Shown here one piece after another: positions 1-7,809 of a DNA stretch of 64,000 bases. This stretch comes from Algiphilus aromaticivorans DG1253 (GTDB lineage Bacteria > Pseudomonadota > Gammaproteobacteria > Nevskiales > Nevskiaceae): the NCBI RefSeq assembly GCF_000733765.1, contig NZ_JPOG01000001.1, forward strand, positions 496,001 to 560,000, given 5' to 3'. The notes below the pieces were generated by a model, which had not been told where the DNA came from, did no database searches, and was given only the letters and a program-made list of their open reading frames with translations. Position 1 is the stretch's first letter; every line of letters begins with the position of its first letter. A program made the translations under genes and the position numbers.

Positions 1-492
1 CTCGGCATAGTCGTCGCCGAGCAGGACCCCCTTCTCGATGTTGTCGAGGCTGTAGTTTCGCCCGCCGACGGCGAACAGTTTGCGGCTGAAGACCTTGTAG
101 GGATTGAAGAAGCTGCCGTATTCCTTGACGCTATCTACCGGGGCGCCGTTGATCGGATTCTCCAGAATGTGCTGGAGCATGAAGAAGTTGTAGGCGTTGA
201 TCCAGAAGGCGGTGGCGGCCAGGCGGTCTTCCAGCTGCTCGGGATCAAATTCAGCCAGCGCTTCCTTTTGCTTCCCGAGCCGCTCGTCGGTAGCCGGGTC
301 GGCCATCGCCGCGTCGTAGTCGAAGGCAGAGACCAGTCCGCCACCGTCCAACTTCTTTTCGATGAGATGGGCATCGAGGATCTGTTGGTAGGGCGCGTAC
401 AAGCCTTCGAGATCGGGGGCGTCGGCGGCCGGAAGTGTTGTCGGCAGAAGCAGGGCCGTCGTCAAGCCGGTGGAGCGAAGAAAAGCGCGCAT
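1..492 (-). CDS. DUF547 domain protein, 3' end outside window
   Basis: The minus-strand frame is open from the ATG at 492 to the window edge, so only the first 164 codons are seen. A short hydrophobic, signal-like N-terminus (LTTALLLPTTLPAADA) precedes a region with the typical features of DUF547 proteins: an early YAPYQQILDAHL stretch, then AFWINAYNFFMLQHIL and DNIEKGVLLGDDY. These suggest a secreted or periplasmic protein. The family is widespread and has no firmly assigned biochemical role; some members have been likened to peptidases or transglutaminase-like folds. The neighbouring gene points away, so no operon partner is visible. Confidence 0.75.
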   Translation of the reverse strand, partial: MRAFLRSTGLTTALLLPTTLPAADAPDLEGLYAPYQQILDAHLIEKKLDGGGLVSAFDYDAAMADPATDERLGKQKEALAEFDPEQLEDRLAATAFWINAYNFFMLQHILENPINGAPVDSVKEYGSFFNPYKVFSRKLFAVGGRNYSLDNIEKGVLLGDDYAE

Positions 493-694
493 AGATATCT
501 TCCCTTTGGAACCACCTTGCAGTGTGTGCTCGCCCGGGCGACTTCACCAGCGGTGACGATCCGTGTTTCATGCGCGTATGGCTGTTCGCCTACGGCATTG
601 GCATCCGGAAAGCATGTGCAATCGTCTGGACTGGTGGCGACACGCGGATCGGGGCCCCAAGCTTTCCGGCCTATCAAGAAAAGGGGATCATCGA

Positions 695-1114
695 ATGCAG
701 GCACGAATGCAGGATATCTGGAAGAGTTATCGCAGCCTCCCGACGTGGGTGCAGATCTGGGTGGCGCTGATCCTGGTGCCGGTCAACGCCGCCGCCTTCT
801 TCCTGCTCGATACCTGGCTCGGCGTGGCCACAGCGATTGCCGCGATCTTCGTCGTGCTGACGAACGCGCCCATCATGTGGGTCTGTCGCGGCATGAGCCG
901 GCTGATGTCGGTGCCGCACCTCTTTGCCTGGATTCCGCTGCAGATCCTCATCCCCATTCGCCTGGCCGAGATGGTGGGCAGCCGACCCGTCTCCGATGCG
1001 GAATGGGCCTTCGGCATCGCTCTTTTCGTGATCAACGGCATCTCGCTGGTCTTCGATGTGATCGATTCCTTCCGTTGGCTGCGTGGTGAGCGTGAGGTGC
1101 CAGGCCTGGAGTGA
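695..1114 (+). CDS. small integral membrane protein, function unknown
   Basis: A protein of 139 residues beginning at the ATG preceded by AAGGGG about nine bases upstream. The frame stays open further upstream (to 563), but only this start has a ribosome site. After a short amphipathic N-terminus (MQARMQDIWKSYRSLPTW) there are about four hydrophobic segments: WVALILVPVNAAAFFLL, GVATAIAAIFVVLTNAPIM, LFAWIPLQILIPIRL and WAFGIALFVINGISLVFDV. The size and layout fit a four-helix inner-membrane protein. I do not recognise a named family and no catalytic motif is apparent. Confidence 0.7.
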   Translation: MQARMQDIWKSYRSLPTWVQIWVALILVPVNAAAFFLLDTWLGVATAIAAIFVVLTNAPIMWVCRGMSRLMSVPHLFAWIPLQILIPIRLAEMVGSRPVSDAEWAFGIALFVINGISLVFDVIDSFRWLRGEREVPGLE

Positions 1115-1144
1115 CGGGCGATTCGGCAGTGGGCTGCCCAGCGC

Positions 1145-1363
1145 TCATTGATCGCGCGACAGCAGCCCGAGGTTGGCGACCACGAAGGGTGTGACGATGT
1201 TCATCGCCACCTGCAGCCAGGTCAGCCCGCCGAAACTGCCCGACACTAGCGCCGGACCCTGGTTGACGGCGGTCAACCAGGTACCGACGGCCAGTGCGAT
1301 CGCGCCCGTACGCCGCAGATGCGGCGGGTGCAGCATCCGCCCAATGGTGCGCCGCGCGCTCAC
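1145..1363 (-). CDS. NrtS-like small membrane protein
   Basis: A protein of 72 residues with two hydrophobic helices: IALAVGTWLTAVNQGPAL and LQVAMNIVTPFVVANLGLL. The pattern VGT-LT-NQG followed by a TPFVVAN second helix resembles NrtS, a small nitrate/nitrite transport protein described in marine cyanobacteria and common in proteobacteria. Its start overlaps the stop of the upstream membrane gene by four bases (ATGA), so the two are probably translationally coupled. Assignment rests on motif resemblance and size only; transport activity is an inference. Confidence 0.6.
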   Translation of the reverse strand: MSARRTIGRMLHPPHLRRTGAIALAVGTWLTAVNQGPALVSGSFGGLTWLQVAMNIVTPFVVANLGLLSRDQ

Positions 1364-1782
1364 CCCGCGGACTTGCGACCGTCCCAGGCCAGCAGTGTGT
1401 CGTGCTTACGCAGCCAGAAAAGCGCGATGCAGGCTGCCAGCATCGGCCAGGCGGCGAAGAAGAGCAGGTTGTTGAAGGCGTCGAAGTACTGAGCGTAGCT
1501 CGACAGCGTCGATACGGCGTGCATCGCCAGCACGAGGCCGTAGGTCACGGTCCGGAAGGCTCCGGCCAGGAAAGCCAGCACGACCACGAGCTGTAGCAGG
1601 CCGATCATCATGAGCGCCGCAGCGCCGGCGCCTTCGATGCCGTAGAAATTCGCAAATACCGCACCGGCGTGGTCCGGGTTGATCAGCTTGTCGATGGTCC
1701 ACATGACCATCACGATGAATATGCCGAGGCGCAGCAGCAGCAGGCTGCCGCGCAGCGCGGTGGCATCGACTTCGATCTTCAA
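1360..1782 (-). CDS. DoxX-like four-helix membrane protein
   Basis: The open frame runs back to 1998, but the first part is basic and low in complexity. I choose the TTG at 1782, which has a GAGGAC ribosome site just upstream and gives 140 residues. Four membrane segments follow (LLLLRLGIFIVMVMWTIDKL, AALMMIGLLQLVVVLAFLAGAF, VTYGLVLAMHAVSTLSSY, NNLLFFAAWPMLAACIALFWL), a layout typical of DoxX/DoxD-like proteins. It overlaps the NrtS-like gene by four bases, forming a two-gene unit. No redox or transport residue can be named with confidence. Confidence 0.6.
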   Translation of the reverse strand: MKIEVDATALRGSLLLLRLGIFIVMVMWTIDKLINPDHAGAVFANFYGIEGAGAAALMMIGLLQLVVVLAFLAGAFRTVTYGLVLAMHAVSTLSSYAQYFDAFNNLLFFAAWPMLAACIALFWLRKHDTLLAWDGRKSAG

Positions 1783-2018
1783 AGTTTGTCCTCGCGGCGG
1801 TTTTCTGGCTTTGTACTGCGAAACCCAGGCTGGCCCCTCTGCGCCCGGCTGACCAGTGCTGAGCGTACGACCCGTATGCGCCGGCGTCCCGGGAAATCGT
1901 CGGGGGGCGCGCGGGGACTTCGGACGCGTGGGCAGCTTCGACGGACGCCCGGCAGTGGGTTTGCCGGCAGCCGCCGGGTAGCATGCTGGCAATTGCACGC
2001 CAACAAGGAGCCCTCGGC

Positions 2019-4166
2019 ATGAACCGGGCCCGCTGGATTCTCGTTCTCGTCATTCTCGCCGCCATCGCGAGCTACTTCTTCCTCGATCTCGGCCGCTTCC
2101 TCAGCTTCGAGCGTCTGCAGGACGCGCGCGGCGATATCGTGGCCGCGCGTGACGCCGCGCCCATTCTCTTCTCGGCCGGCTATTTCCTGATCTACGTGGT
2201 GGTTACGGCGCTTTCGCTGCCGGGCGCAGCGATCATGACGCTGGCGGGCGGTGCGGTCTTCGGTCTCGGCTGGGGTCTGCTGCTGGTGAGCTTTGCCTCT
2301 TCCATCGGCGCGACGCTGGCCTTCCTGGTGGCGCGCTTCCTGGCGCGCGACGCCGTGCAGAAGCGCTATCGCCAGCGGCTGGCGGCCATCAACAAGGGTG
2401 TGGAGCGCGAGGGGGCCTTCTATCTCTTCACGCTGCGGCTGGTCCCGGTCTTTCCCTTCTTCCTCATCAATATCGTCATGGCCCTGACGCCGATGAAGAC
2501 CTGGACCTTCTACTGGGTATCGCAGCTCGGCATGCTGGCCGGCACGGCGGTCTATGTGAACGCCGGCACGCAGATCGGACAGCTGGAAGGGCTCGGCGGG
2601 ATCCTGTCGCCGGGGCTGATCGGCTCCTTCGTGCTGCTCGGCATTTTCCCGCTCCTTGCCAAGAAGATCATCGACGCGGTCAAGGCGCGCCGGGTCTACC
2701 GCAACTACAGCAAGCCGAAGCATTTCGACCGCAACCTCATCGTCATCGGTGGTGGCAGCGCCGGCCTGGTTTCGGCCTACATCGCTGCCGCGGTCAAGGC
2801 CGAGGTGACGCTGGTGGAGAAGGGCAAGATGGGGGGCGATTGCCTGAACACCGGCTGCGTGCCCTCGAAGTCGCTGATCCGCACGGCGCGGCTGCTCACC
2901 GATGCCCGGCGCAGCGCCGAGCTGGGCGTGCGTCAGCTTCAGGCCGATTTCCATTTCCCGGATGCGATGGATCGCGTGCAGCGCGTCATCAAGGCCATCG
3001 AGCCGCACGACTCGGTGGAGCGTTACACCGATCTCGGTGTCGACGTCGTGCAGGGCGAGGCCAGGCTGGTCGATCCCTGGACCGTGGATATCACCCGCCA
3101 TGACGGCCAGAGGCAGCGGCTGACCGCGCGCCACATCATCCTCGCCACCGGCGCCGAGCCGGCGCTGCCGCCGATTCCGGGGCTGGATCAGGTCGAGGCG
3201 CTGACCTCGGACAATCTCTGGGAGCTGCGCGAACTGCCGAAGCGTCTGGTGGTGCTCGGCGGTGGCCCGATCGGCTGCGAGATGGCGCAGACCTTTCAGC
3301 GCCTGGGCAGCCAGGTGACGCAGGTCGAGATGGGCCCGCGCCTGATGCCGCGCGAGGACGTCGAATTCGGTGAGATGGTCGCGACCCGCTTCGCCGAGGA
3401 AGGCATGGACCTGCGGCTACAGACCCAGGCCAAGGAAATCGTCGTCAGCGATGGTCAGCCCGAGCTGCTTGTCGAGAACGCCGACGGCTCGGAGGCACGT
3501 ATCGCCTTCGACCGCATCCTCGTGGCGGTGGGACGCGCCGCGCGGCTGAAGGGCTACGGCCTGGAAGAGCTGGGAATCACGGCCAACAAGACCATCGAGG
3601 TCGATGACTACCTGCGCACCAGCGTGCCCAACATCTTCGCGGTGGGTGATGTCGCCGGCCCGTACCAGTTCACGCACACCGCCGCGCACATGGCGTGGTT
3701 CGCCACCGTCAACGCGCTCTTCGGCAGCTTCAAGAAGTTCCGCGTCGACTATTCGGTGATCCCATGGGCTACCTTCACCGACCCGGAGGTCGCGCGCGTC
3801 GGGTTGTCCGAGACCGAGGCTGCCGAGCAGGGCCATGACTTCGAGGTGACCACCTACGGCATCGACGATCTCGACCGTGCCATCGCCGACAGCGACGCCT
3901 ACGGGCAGGTGAAGGTCGTGACGCTCAAGGGCAGCGACAAGATCCTGGGTGTGACCATCGCCGGCCCGCACGCCGGCGACCTCATCGCCGAGTACGTACT
4001 CGCCATGAAGCACGGCATCGGCCTCAACAAGATCCTGGGCACCATTCACATCTATCCCACGCTCTCCGAGGCCAACAAGTTCGCGGCTGGGCAGTGGAAG
4101 CAGGCGCACAAGCCCGAAAAGCTGCTCGAGTGGGTGGGCCGCTTCCATCGCTGGATGCGAGGCTGA
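2019..4166 (+). CDS. TVP38/TMEM64 membrane domain fused to FAD-dependent disulfide reductase
   Basis: This 715-residue protein is a fusion. Residues 1-230 hold several membrane helices with a TVP38/DedA-type (VTT) core, including LPGAAIMTLAGGAVFG and an FFLINIVMALTPM segment. From about residue 238 a class I pyridine nucleotide-disulfide oxidoreductase starts: the FAD site IGGGSAGLVSA, redox pair GGDCLNTGCVPSK (Cys275/Cys280), NAD(P)-binding VVLGGGPIGCEMA, second FAD motif FAVGDVAG and the C-terminal dimerisation domain with HIYPTLSE. It resembles mercuric reductase and dihydrolipoyl dehydrogenase but lacks a heavy-metal domain. The start with AAGGAG eight bases upstream is preferred over the in-frame ATG at 1983. 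It is likely a membrane-tethered flavin reductase; its substrate is unknown. Confidence 0.85.
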   Translation: MNRARWILVLVILAAIASYFFLDLGRFLSFERLQDARGDIVAARDAAPILFSAGYFLIYVVVTALSLPGAAIMTLAGGAVFGLGWGLLLVSFASSIGATLAFLVARFLARDAVQKRYRQRLAAINKGVEREGAFYLFTLRLVPVFPFFLINIVMALTPMKTWTFYWVSQLGMLAGTAVYVNAGTQIGQLEGLGGILSPGLIGSFVLLGIFPLLAKKIIDAVKARRVYRNYSKPKHFDRNLIVIGGGSAGLVSAYIAAAVKAEVTLVEKGKMGGDCLNTGCVPSKSLIRTARLLTDARRSAELGVRQLQADFHFPDAMDRVQRVIKAIEPHDSVERYTDLGVDVVQGEARLVDPWTVDITRHDGQRQRLTARHIILATGAEPALPPIPGLDQVEALTSDNLWELRELPKRLVVLGGGPIGCEMAQTFQRLGSQVTQVEMGPRLMPREDVEFGEMVATRFAEEGMDLRLQTQAKEIVVSDGQPELLVENADGSEARIAFDRILVAVGRAARLKGYGLEELGITANKTIEVDDYLRTSVPNIFAVGDVAGPYQFTHTAAHMAWFATVNALFGSFKKFRVDYSVIPWATFTDPEVARVGLSETEAAEQGHDFEVTTYGIDDLDRAIADSDAYGQVKVVTLKGSDKILGVTIAGPHAGDLIAEYVLAMKHGIGLNKILGTIHIYPTLSEANKFAAGQWKQAHKPEKLLEWVGRFHRWMRG

Positions 4167-4170
4167 GCCG

Positions 4171-5895
4171 CTAGGTGCCACGCGCCTCCCAGCGGCGGAT
4201 GGTTGCCAGCGCGGTGTCGAGGGAACTGCAGTAGCCGAGCCGCCCCGGTTGTTTGCGGATGCCGGCACGGCGCAGCTTGGCGATGATGCGCGTCGGCAGG
4301 CCGACGAAGATCAGCGCCACGCCGTGCTGCTGCATCTCGTCGATGATGCTGCGCAGCGTCACGATGGCAGTGGCATCCATGCTGGGCACATCGTGCATGT
4401 CCACGATCGCGGTGCGCACTTCCGGGTCGACCATGCGCAGGGTGCTCAGCGCCTTCTCGGCCGCTGCGAAGAAGAGTGGGCCGTTGACGTCGTAGAGGGC
4501 GACCGAATCCGGCACGCGTGTCGTTGTGGCCGCCCCTTCCTGCCGCACGCGGTCGGCGCTGGTCAGCAGCGCCATCCGCCGGATGAACAGAGCAGCGGCC
4601 AATCCGATACCCACCGCCACGGCCAGCACCATGTCGAAAAGCACCGTCAGCCCGAAGCAGGTAACGAGAACCAGGACATCGCCCGGCGGCGCCGAGCGCA
4701 GCGTGTGCAGGAAGTGCCGCGCCTCGCTCATGTTCCAGGCAACGACGAAGAGCAGTGCGGCCAGCGCGCTCATCGGTACCAGGCCGAGCAGGGGCGCCAG
4801 CAGCAGCATGGCAAGCAGCACGACCAGCGAATGCACTATCGCGGCGATGGGCGACTGCGCGCCGCTTCGGATACCGGTTGCCGTGCGCGCGATGGCGGCG
4901 GTGGCGGTGATGCCGCCGAAGAAGGGCGCGGCGAGATTGCTCAGGCCCTGGCCGATGAGTTCGCCATTGGAGTCGTGACGTGTGCGCGTCATCCCGTCGG
5001 CGACTACCGAGCACAGTAGCGACTCGATGGCCGCCAGCATGGCGATGGCAAAGGCGGGGCCCGCCAAGTCCCGGATCAGCGCGAAGTCCACCACCAGCGG
5101 CGCGCCGTCGGCACCGGGAAGGCGCCAGGGCAGGACGAAGCCTGGCGCAAGCGGTGGGATGCCGGAGCCGCTGCGTCCCTCGGCCGTCCACTCGAATTGG
5201 GAGGCGATGGTTGCCACGGGCGCATCGCCGGCCTGCATCGCGTTGAAGAACCAGGCCGCGACAGCTCCCACTGCCAGACCGGCCAGGGGGGCCGGCACGG
5301 GCAGCTGCAGTCTCGGCCACAGCAACAGTGTGGCCAGCGTGATCACTCCTGTAGCCAGGGTCAGTGGCTCCAGCTCGGGCAGGCTGCGACCGATGCTGGC
5401 GAGGCCGGAGAGAAAGTGCCCCGCACCTTCGCCGTCAGCAATGCCCAGGAATTGCGGCACCTGCAGCACCGCGATGACCAGGGCGATGCCCGCCGTGAAG
5501 CCGAGCACGACCGGGTAGGGAATGAACTGCACAAGGCGTCCCATGCCGCTGGCGCCCAGTGCGACGAGGATGAGCCCCGCCATCAGCGTAGCCACCAGCA
5601 GGCCGCCGATGCCGTACTCGGCGACGATGGGGAAGAGGATGACGACGAAGGCGGCGGTCGGGCCGGTGACGTTGAAGCGCGCGCCCCCGGTCAGCGCGGC
5701 GACCGCGCCGGCGACGATGGCCGTGTACAGCCCGTGCTGCGGCGGCACACCGGTGGCGATGGCCAGCGCCATGGATAAAGGGATGGCAACGGTGCCTACC
5801 GTGATGCCTGCCAGCACATCGCGGCGCAGCGTGGCGATGCCGTATCCGGCCTTCAGGCTGGCGCGCAGCGCCGTGAATAGCGGTGGAAAAGACAT
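4171..5895 (-). CDS. dauA: SulP family anion/dicarboxylate transporter, DauA-like
   Basis: A protein of 574 residues with a multi-helix SulP core and a C-terminal STAS domain. Diagnostic stretches close to those of Escherichia coli DauA (YchM) are LRRDVLAGITVGTVAIPLSM, GLYTAIVAGAVAALTGG, VTGPTAAFVVILFP, AAIESLLCSVVADGM and PFFGGITATAAIARTA. The STAS part (NGPLFFAAAEKALSTL, then DMHDVPSMDATAIVTL) follows at about residue 445. DauA imports C4-dicarboxylates such as succinate; other SulP members carry sulfate, bicarbonate or chloride, so the substrate here is inferred from overall similarity. The gene converges on the flavoprotein fusion with only four bases between stops. Confidence 0.85.
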   Translation of the reverse strand: MSFPPLFTALRASLKAGYGIATLRRDVLAGITVGTVAIPLSMALAIATGVPPQHGLYTAIVAGAVAALTGGARFNVTGPTAAFVVILFPIVAEYGIGGLLVATLMAGLILVALGASGMGRLVQFIPYPVVLGFTAGIALVIAVLQVPQFLGIADGEGAGHFLSGLASIGRSLPELEPLTLATGVITLATLLLWPRLQLPVPAPLAGLAVGAVAAWFFNAMQAGDAPVATIASQFEWTAEGRSGSGIPPLAPGFVLPWRLPGADGAPLVVDFALIRDLAGPAFAIAMLAAIESLLCSVVADGMTRTRHDSNGELIGQGLSNLAAPFFGGITATAAIARTATGIRSGAQSPIAAIVHSLVVLLAMLLLAPLLGLVPMSALAALLFVVAWNMSEARHFLHTLRSAPPGDVLVLVTCFGLTVLFDMVLAVAVGIGLAAALFIRRMALLTSADRVRQEGAATTTRVPDSVALYDVNGPLFFAAAEKALSTLRMVDPEVRTAIVDMHDVPSMDATAIVTLRSIIDEMQQHGVALIFVGLPTRIIAKLRRAGIRKQPGRLGYCSSLDTALATIRRWEARGT

Positions 5896-6028
5896 GGCGA
5901 CCCCGTCAAGCCTATTGTCCCCGCCGTTCTGGTGCTCTAAGTCGTAGCGACGGGGCGCGAAGCATAACGCTCAGCCTTCTTCGATAGCGCTGGGGCGCGC
6001 CTCGTCCCGCGGCCATCATCGCACCGGT

Positions 6029-7054
6029 TCAGTCCGAGCCGGCGGCCTCGTGGATGAGGTCATAGATAAAACTCAGCTTGCGTTTGACCGGGGTCGAGAG
6101 CACGAAGGGGTAGAAATCCGGCTGGCCGAGAGAGCGGTTGAGGCAGTTGAGGGCGACGGTCAACGGCACCCAGTCAGCCAGCAGATCAGCGATCGTGCCG
6201 TGCTTATAGGGATTCGCTTCGATCTGATGCTCCGACGCCCCCGGCCCATGACCACGCACGGTCATGCCGAAGGCATGGGCGGTCTCCAGCGCGTCGATCA
6301 TGTGCACGTAGTGCGCCCAGGTTTCAGCGAAGTCCTCCCACGGGTGGGCGGCCGCATAGGCCGAAATATAGCTCTTGCGCCAGCCGGTAGGCGGCCCCTG
6401 CGAGTAGTGCGCCTGCAGGGCGGCGTCGTAACGCGCCCGCTCATCGCCGAAGACGGCGCGGAAGGCCTCCAGCTTCCCGGCGTCGCGAACCAGAATCTCC
6501 CAGTAGAAATGCCCCACCTCGTGCCGCATGTGGCCGATCAGTGTCCGGTAGGGCTCACCGAGTTTGCTGCGCCGCGCCTCGCGCTCGGCGTCGTCGGCCT
6601 CTGCGATGTTGACGGTGATCAGACCGCCCGCGTGGCCCGTTAGAACGGGCGCGTCCGGACCCGCCTCGGCGAGGAAGTCGAAGGCCAGCCCATTCGGGGA
6701 TTCCGCTTGCGTTGGCCGCGGCAGCCGCCATTTCAGAAGCGAATAGAACAGGTAACGCTTGGCGAGCTCGATGTTGCGCCATCGGGCCGCGTTCACGGGC
6801 GCCTGCAGATCGGGGACCGTCCGATTGTGGCGGCAGGCGAGGCAGAACGCCCCCGCGCCCGGCGCCACCAGCCAGTTGCATCGGGCCGACTCGCGGTTGG
6901 CGCAGGGCACGTGCGCGTCGGACTCGCCCGGCGCCGGCAGCGGCAGAAAGACCTCCCGCTCGGGTGCGTAGCCAACCTGCGTGCCGCAGGACAGGCAGGC
7001 GAAGTTGTCGAAATGCAGCTCGACTGGGCAGACGGGACAGTCGAAGCGCTGCAT
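6029..7054 (-). CDS. putative zinc-binding metallopeptidase (DUF2248-type)
   Basis: A protein of 341 residues. The N-terminus carries a zinc-ribbon-like pair of CxxC motifs (DCPVCP ... CLSCGTQ) followed by a third cysteine cluster (PCANRES, FCLACRHN). Around residue 170 lies MRHEVGHFYWEIL, an HExxH gluzincin/zincin signature with a downstream region containing ETWAHYVHMIDALETA. This combination matches the family annotated as putative zinc-binding metallopeptidase. Absence of a signal peptide suggests a cytoplasmic enzyme. The natural substrate is not known. It is transcribed alone, divergently from the DksA-like gene. Confidence 0.75.
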   Translation of the reverse strand: MQRFDCPVCPVELHFDNFACLSCGTQVGYAPEREVFLPLPAPGESDAHVPCANRESARCNWLVAPGAGAFCLACRHNRTVPDLQAPVNAARWRNIELAKRYLFYSLLKWRLPRPTQAESPNGLAFDFLAEAGPDAPVLTGHAGGLITVNIAEADDAEREARRSKLGEPYRTLIGHMRHEVGHFYWEILVRDAGKLEAFRAVFGDERARYDAALQAHYSQGPPTGWRKSYISAYAAAHPWEDFAETWAHYVHMIDALETAHAFGMTVRGHGPGASEHQIEANPYKHGTIADLLADWVPLTVALNCLNRSLGQPDFYPFVLSTPVKRKLSFIYDLIHEAAGSD

Positions 7055-7379
7055 AGAGGGTCTCTCCGATTCCTGCGATGGGCGAGGGTATGGCGCAGCC
7101 GACGGCGCGCGCCCGGCAGCGGCAAGTCTGCCACTGCGGAGCTCCCGCGGATGAACAATGCGTCTTCTTCAATCAGCGCGTCACAGAATACGACGTCGTG
7201 TCTCGGCCTGATGTTCTCGAGGCTACTTAAGTGCAAGTGCAGTGCCGGTAATCCACCTAGCGATGCTGGAAACCGAACGGTAGGTGCCAGCTCATCCAGC
7301 TTTGCTGGGCCGGCTGGCCGCATCTCCGTGTCGGGGGTCTGTCGCCGCGTGCGATCGATGCGTTGCGTATCCTTCTCCC
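7055..7379. other. gene-free interval between divergent genes
   Basis: About 325 bases separate the metallopeptidase start from the DksA-like start. Open frames across it are extensions or antisense shadows without ribosome sites. An AT-richer patch near 7150-7250 could hold promoters for the two divergent genes, but I cannot mark boxes with confidence. Confidence 0.4.
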
Positions 7380-7739
7380 ATGTCAGACGCCCTCACAAGC
7401 GAGCAAAAAGAGACCCTCAAGGTGGCGCTTTCCGATCTCGAGGCGCAGCTGCGCGCGGCGCTGACTGACAGCGAGGCAGGCGCCAGCACGGTAGAGCTGG
7501 ACCAGACCCGTGTCGGCCGCGTTTCGCGCGGCGACGCCTTGCAGCAGCAAGCCATGGCTCAGGCCGGCCAGCGCGTTCTGCAGGAGCGGCTGAGGGCCGT
7601 ACGCATAGCGCGTCAGCGCATGGAAAGCGGCGACTACGGCTACTGCCTGGAGTGCGACGAGCCCATCGCCTACGGTCGTCTGCAGCGCCAGCCCGAGGTC
7701 GCCTATTGCGTGAGCTGCCAGAGCGCGCGCGAGGCTTAG
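7380..7739 (+). CDS. DksA/TraR family zinc-finger protein
   Basis: A protein of 119 residues. It has an N-terminal coiled-coil region (LKVALSDLEAQLRAALTD, then ALQQQAMAQAGQRVLQERL) and a C4 zinc finger at the C-terminus, CLECDEPI followed by CVSCQSAREA. DksA-family proteins bind the RNA polymerase secondary channel and modulate transcription, often with ppGpp. The protein is shorter than E. coli DksA (151 residues) and is better called a DksA-like paralogue. The start chosen (ATG at 7380) lacks a clear Shine-Dalgarno sequence; upstream frame extension to 7284 looks non-coding. It lies just before a Pho box. Confidence 0.75.
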   Translation: MSDALTSEQKETLKVALSDLEAQLRAALTDSEAGASTVELDQTRVGRVSRGDALQQQAMAQAGQRVLQERLRAVRIARQRMESGDYGYCLECDEPIAYGRLQRQPEVAYCVSCQSAREA

Positions 7740-7747
7740 CGCCAAAG

Positions 7748-7776
7748 CTGTCACGAAATCGTCATGTAAATGTCAT
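7748..7776 (+). promoter_or_regulatory. Pho box, three direct repeats at 11-bp period
   Basis: Three seven-base units spaced by four bases read CTGTCAC, TCGTCAT and ATGTCAT, with spacers GAAA and GTAA. This matches the PhoB-binding Pho box (CTGTCAT-type repeats every 11 bp). A TAGGCT hexamer at 7798-7803 is a possible -10 element, which would put transcription start at or next to the ATG at 7810. Confidence 0.75.
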
Positions 7777-7809
7777 CTTGGCGTCGCCGAGCCTTCCTAG
7801 GCTGCGCGC

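Noticed and set aside
1779-3134. 451-codon open frame on the minus strand
   Set aside because: It is antisense to the conserved flavoprotein fusion gene and rich in Arg, His and Glu as expected for a GC-rich shadow; no family resemblance.
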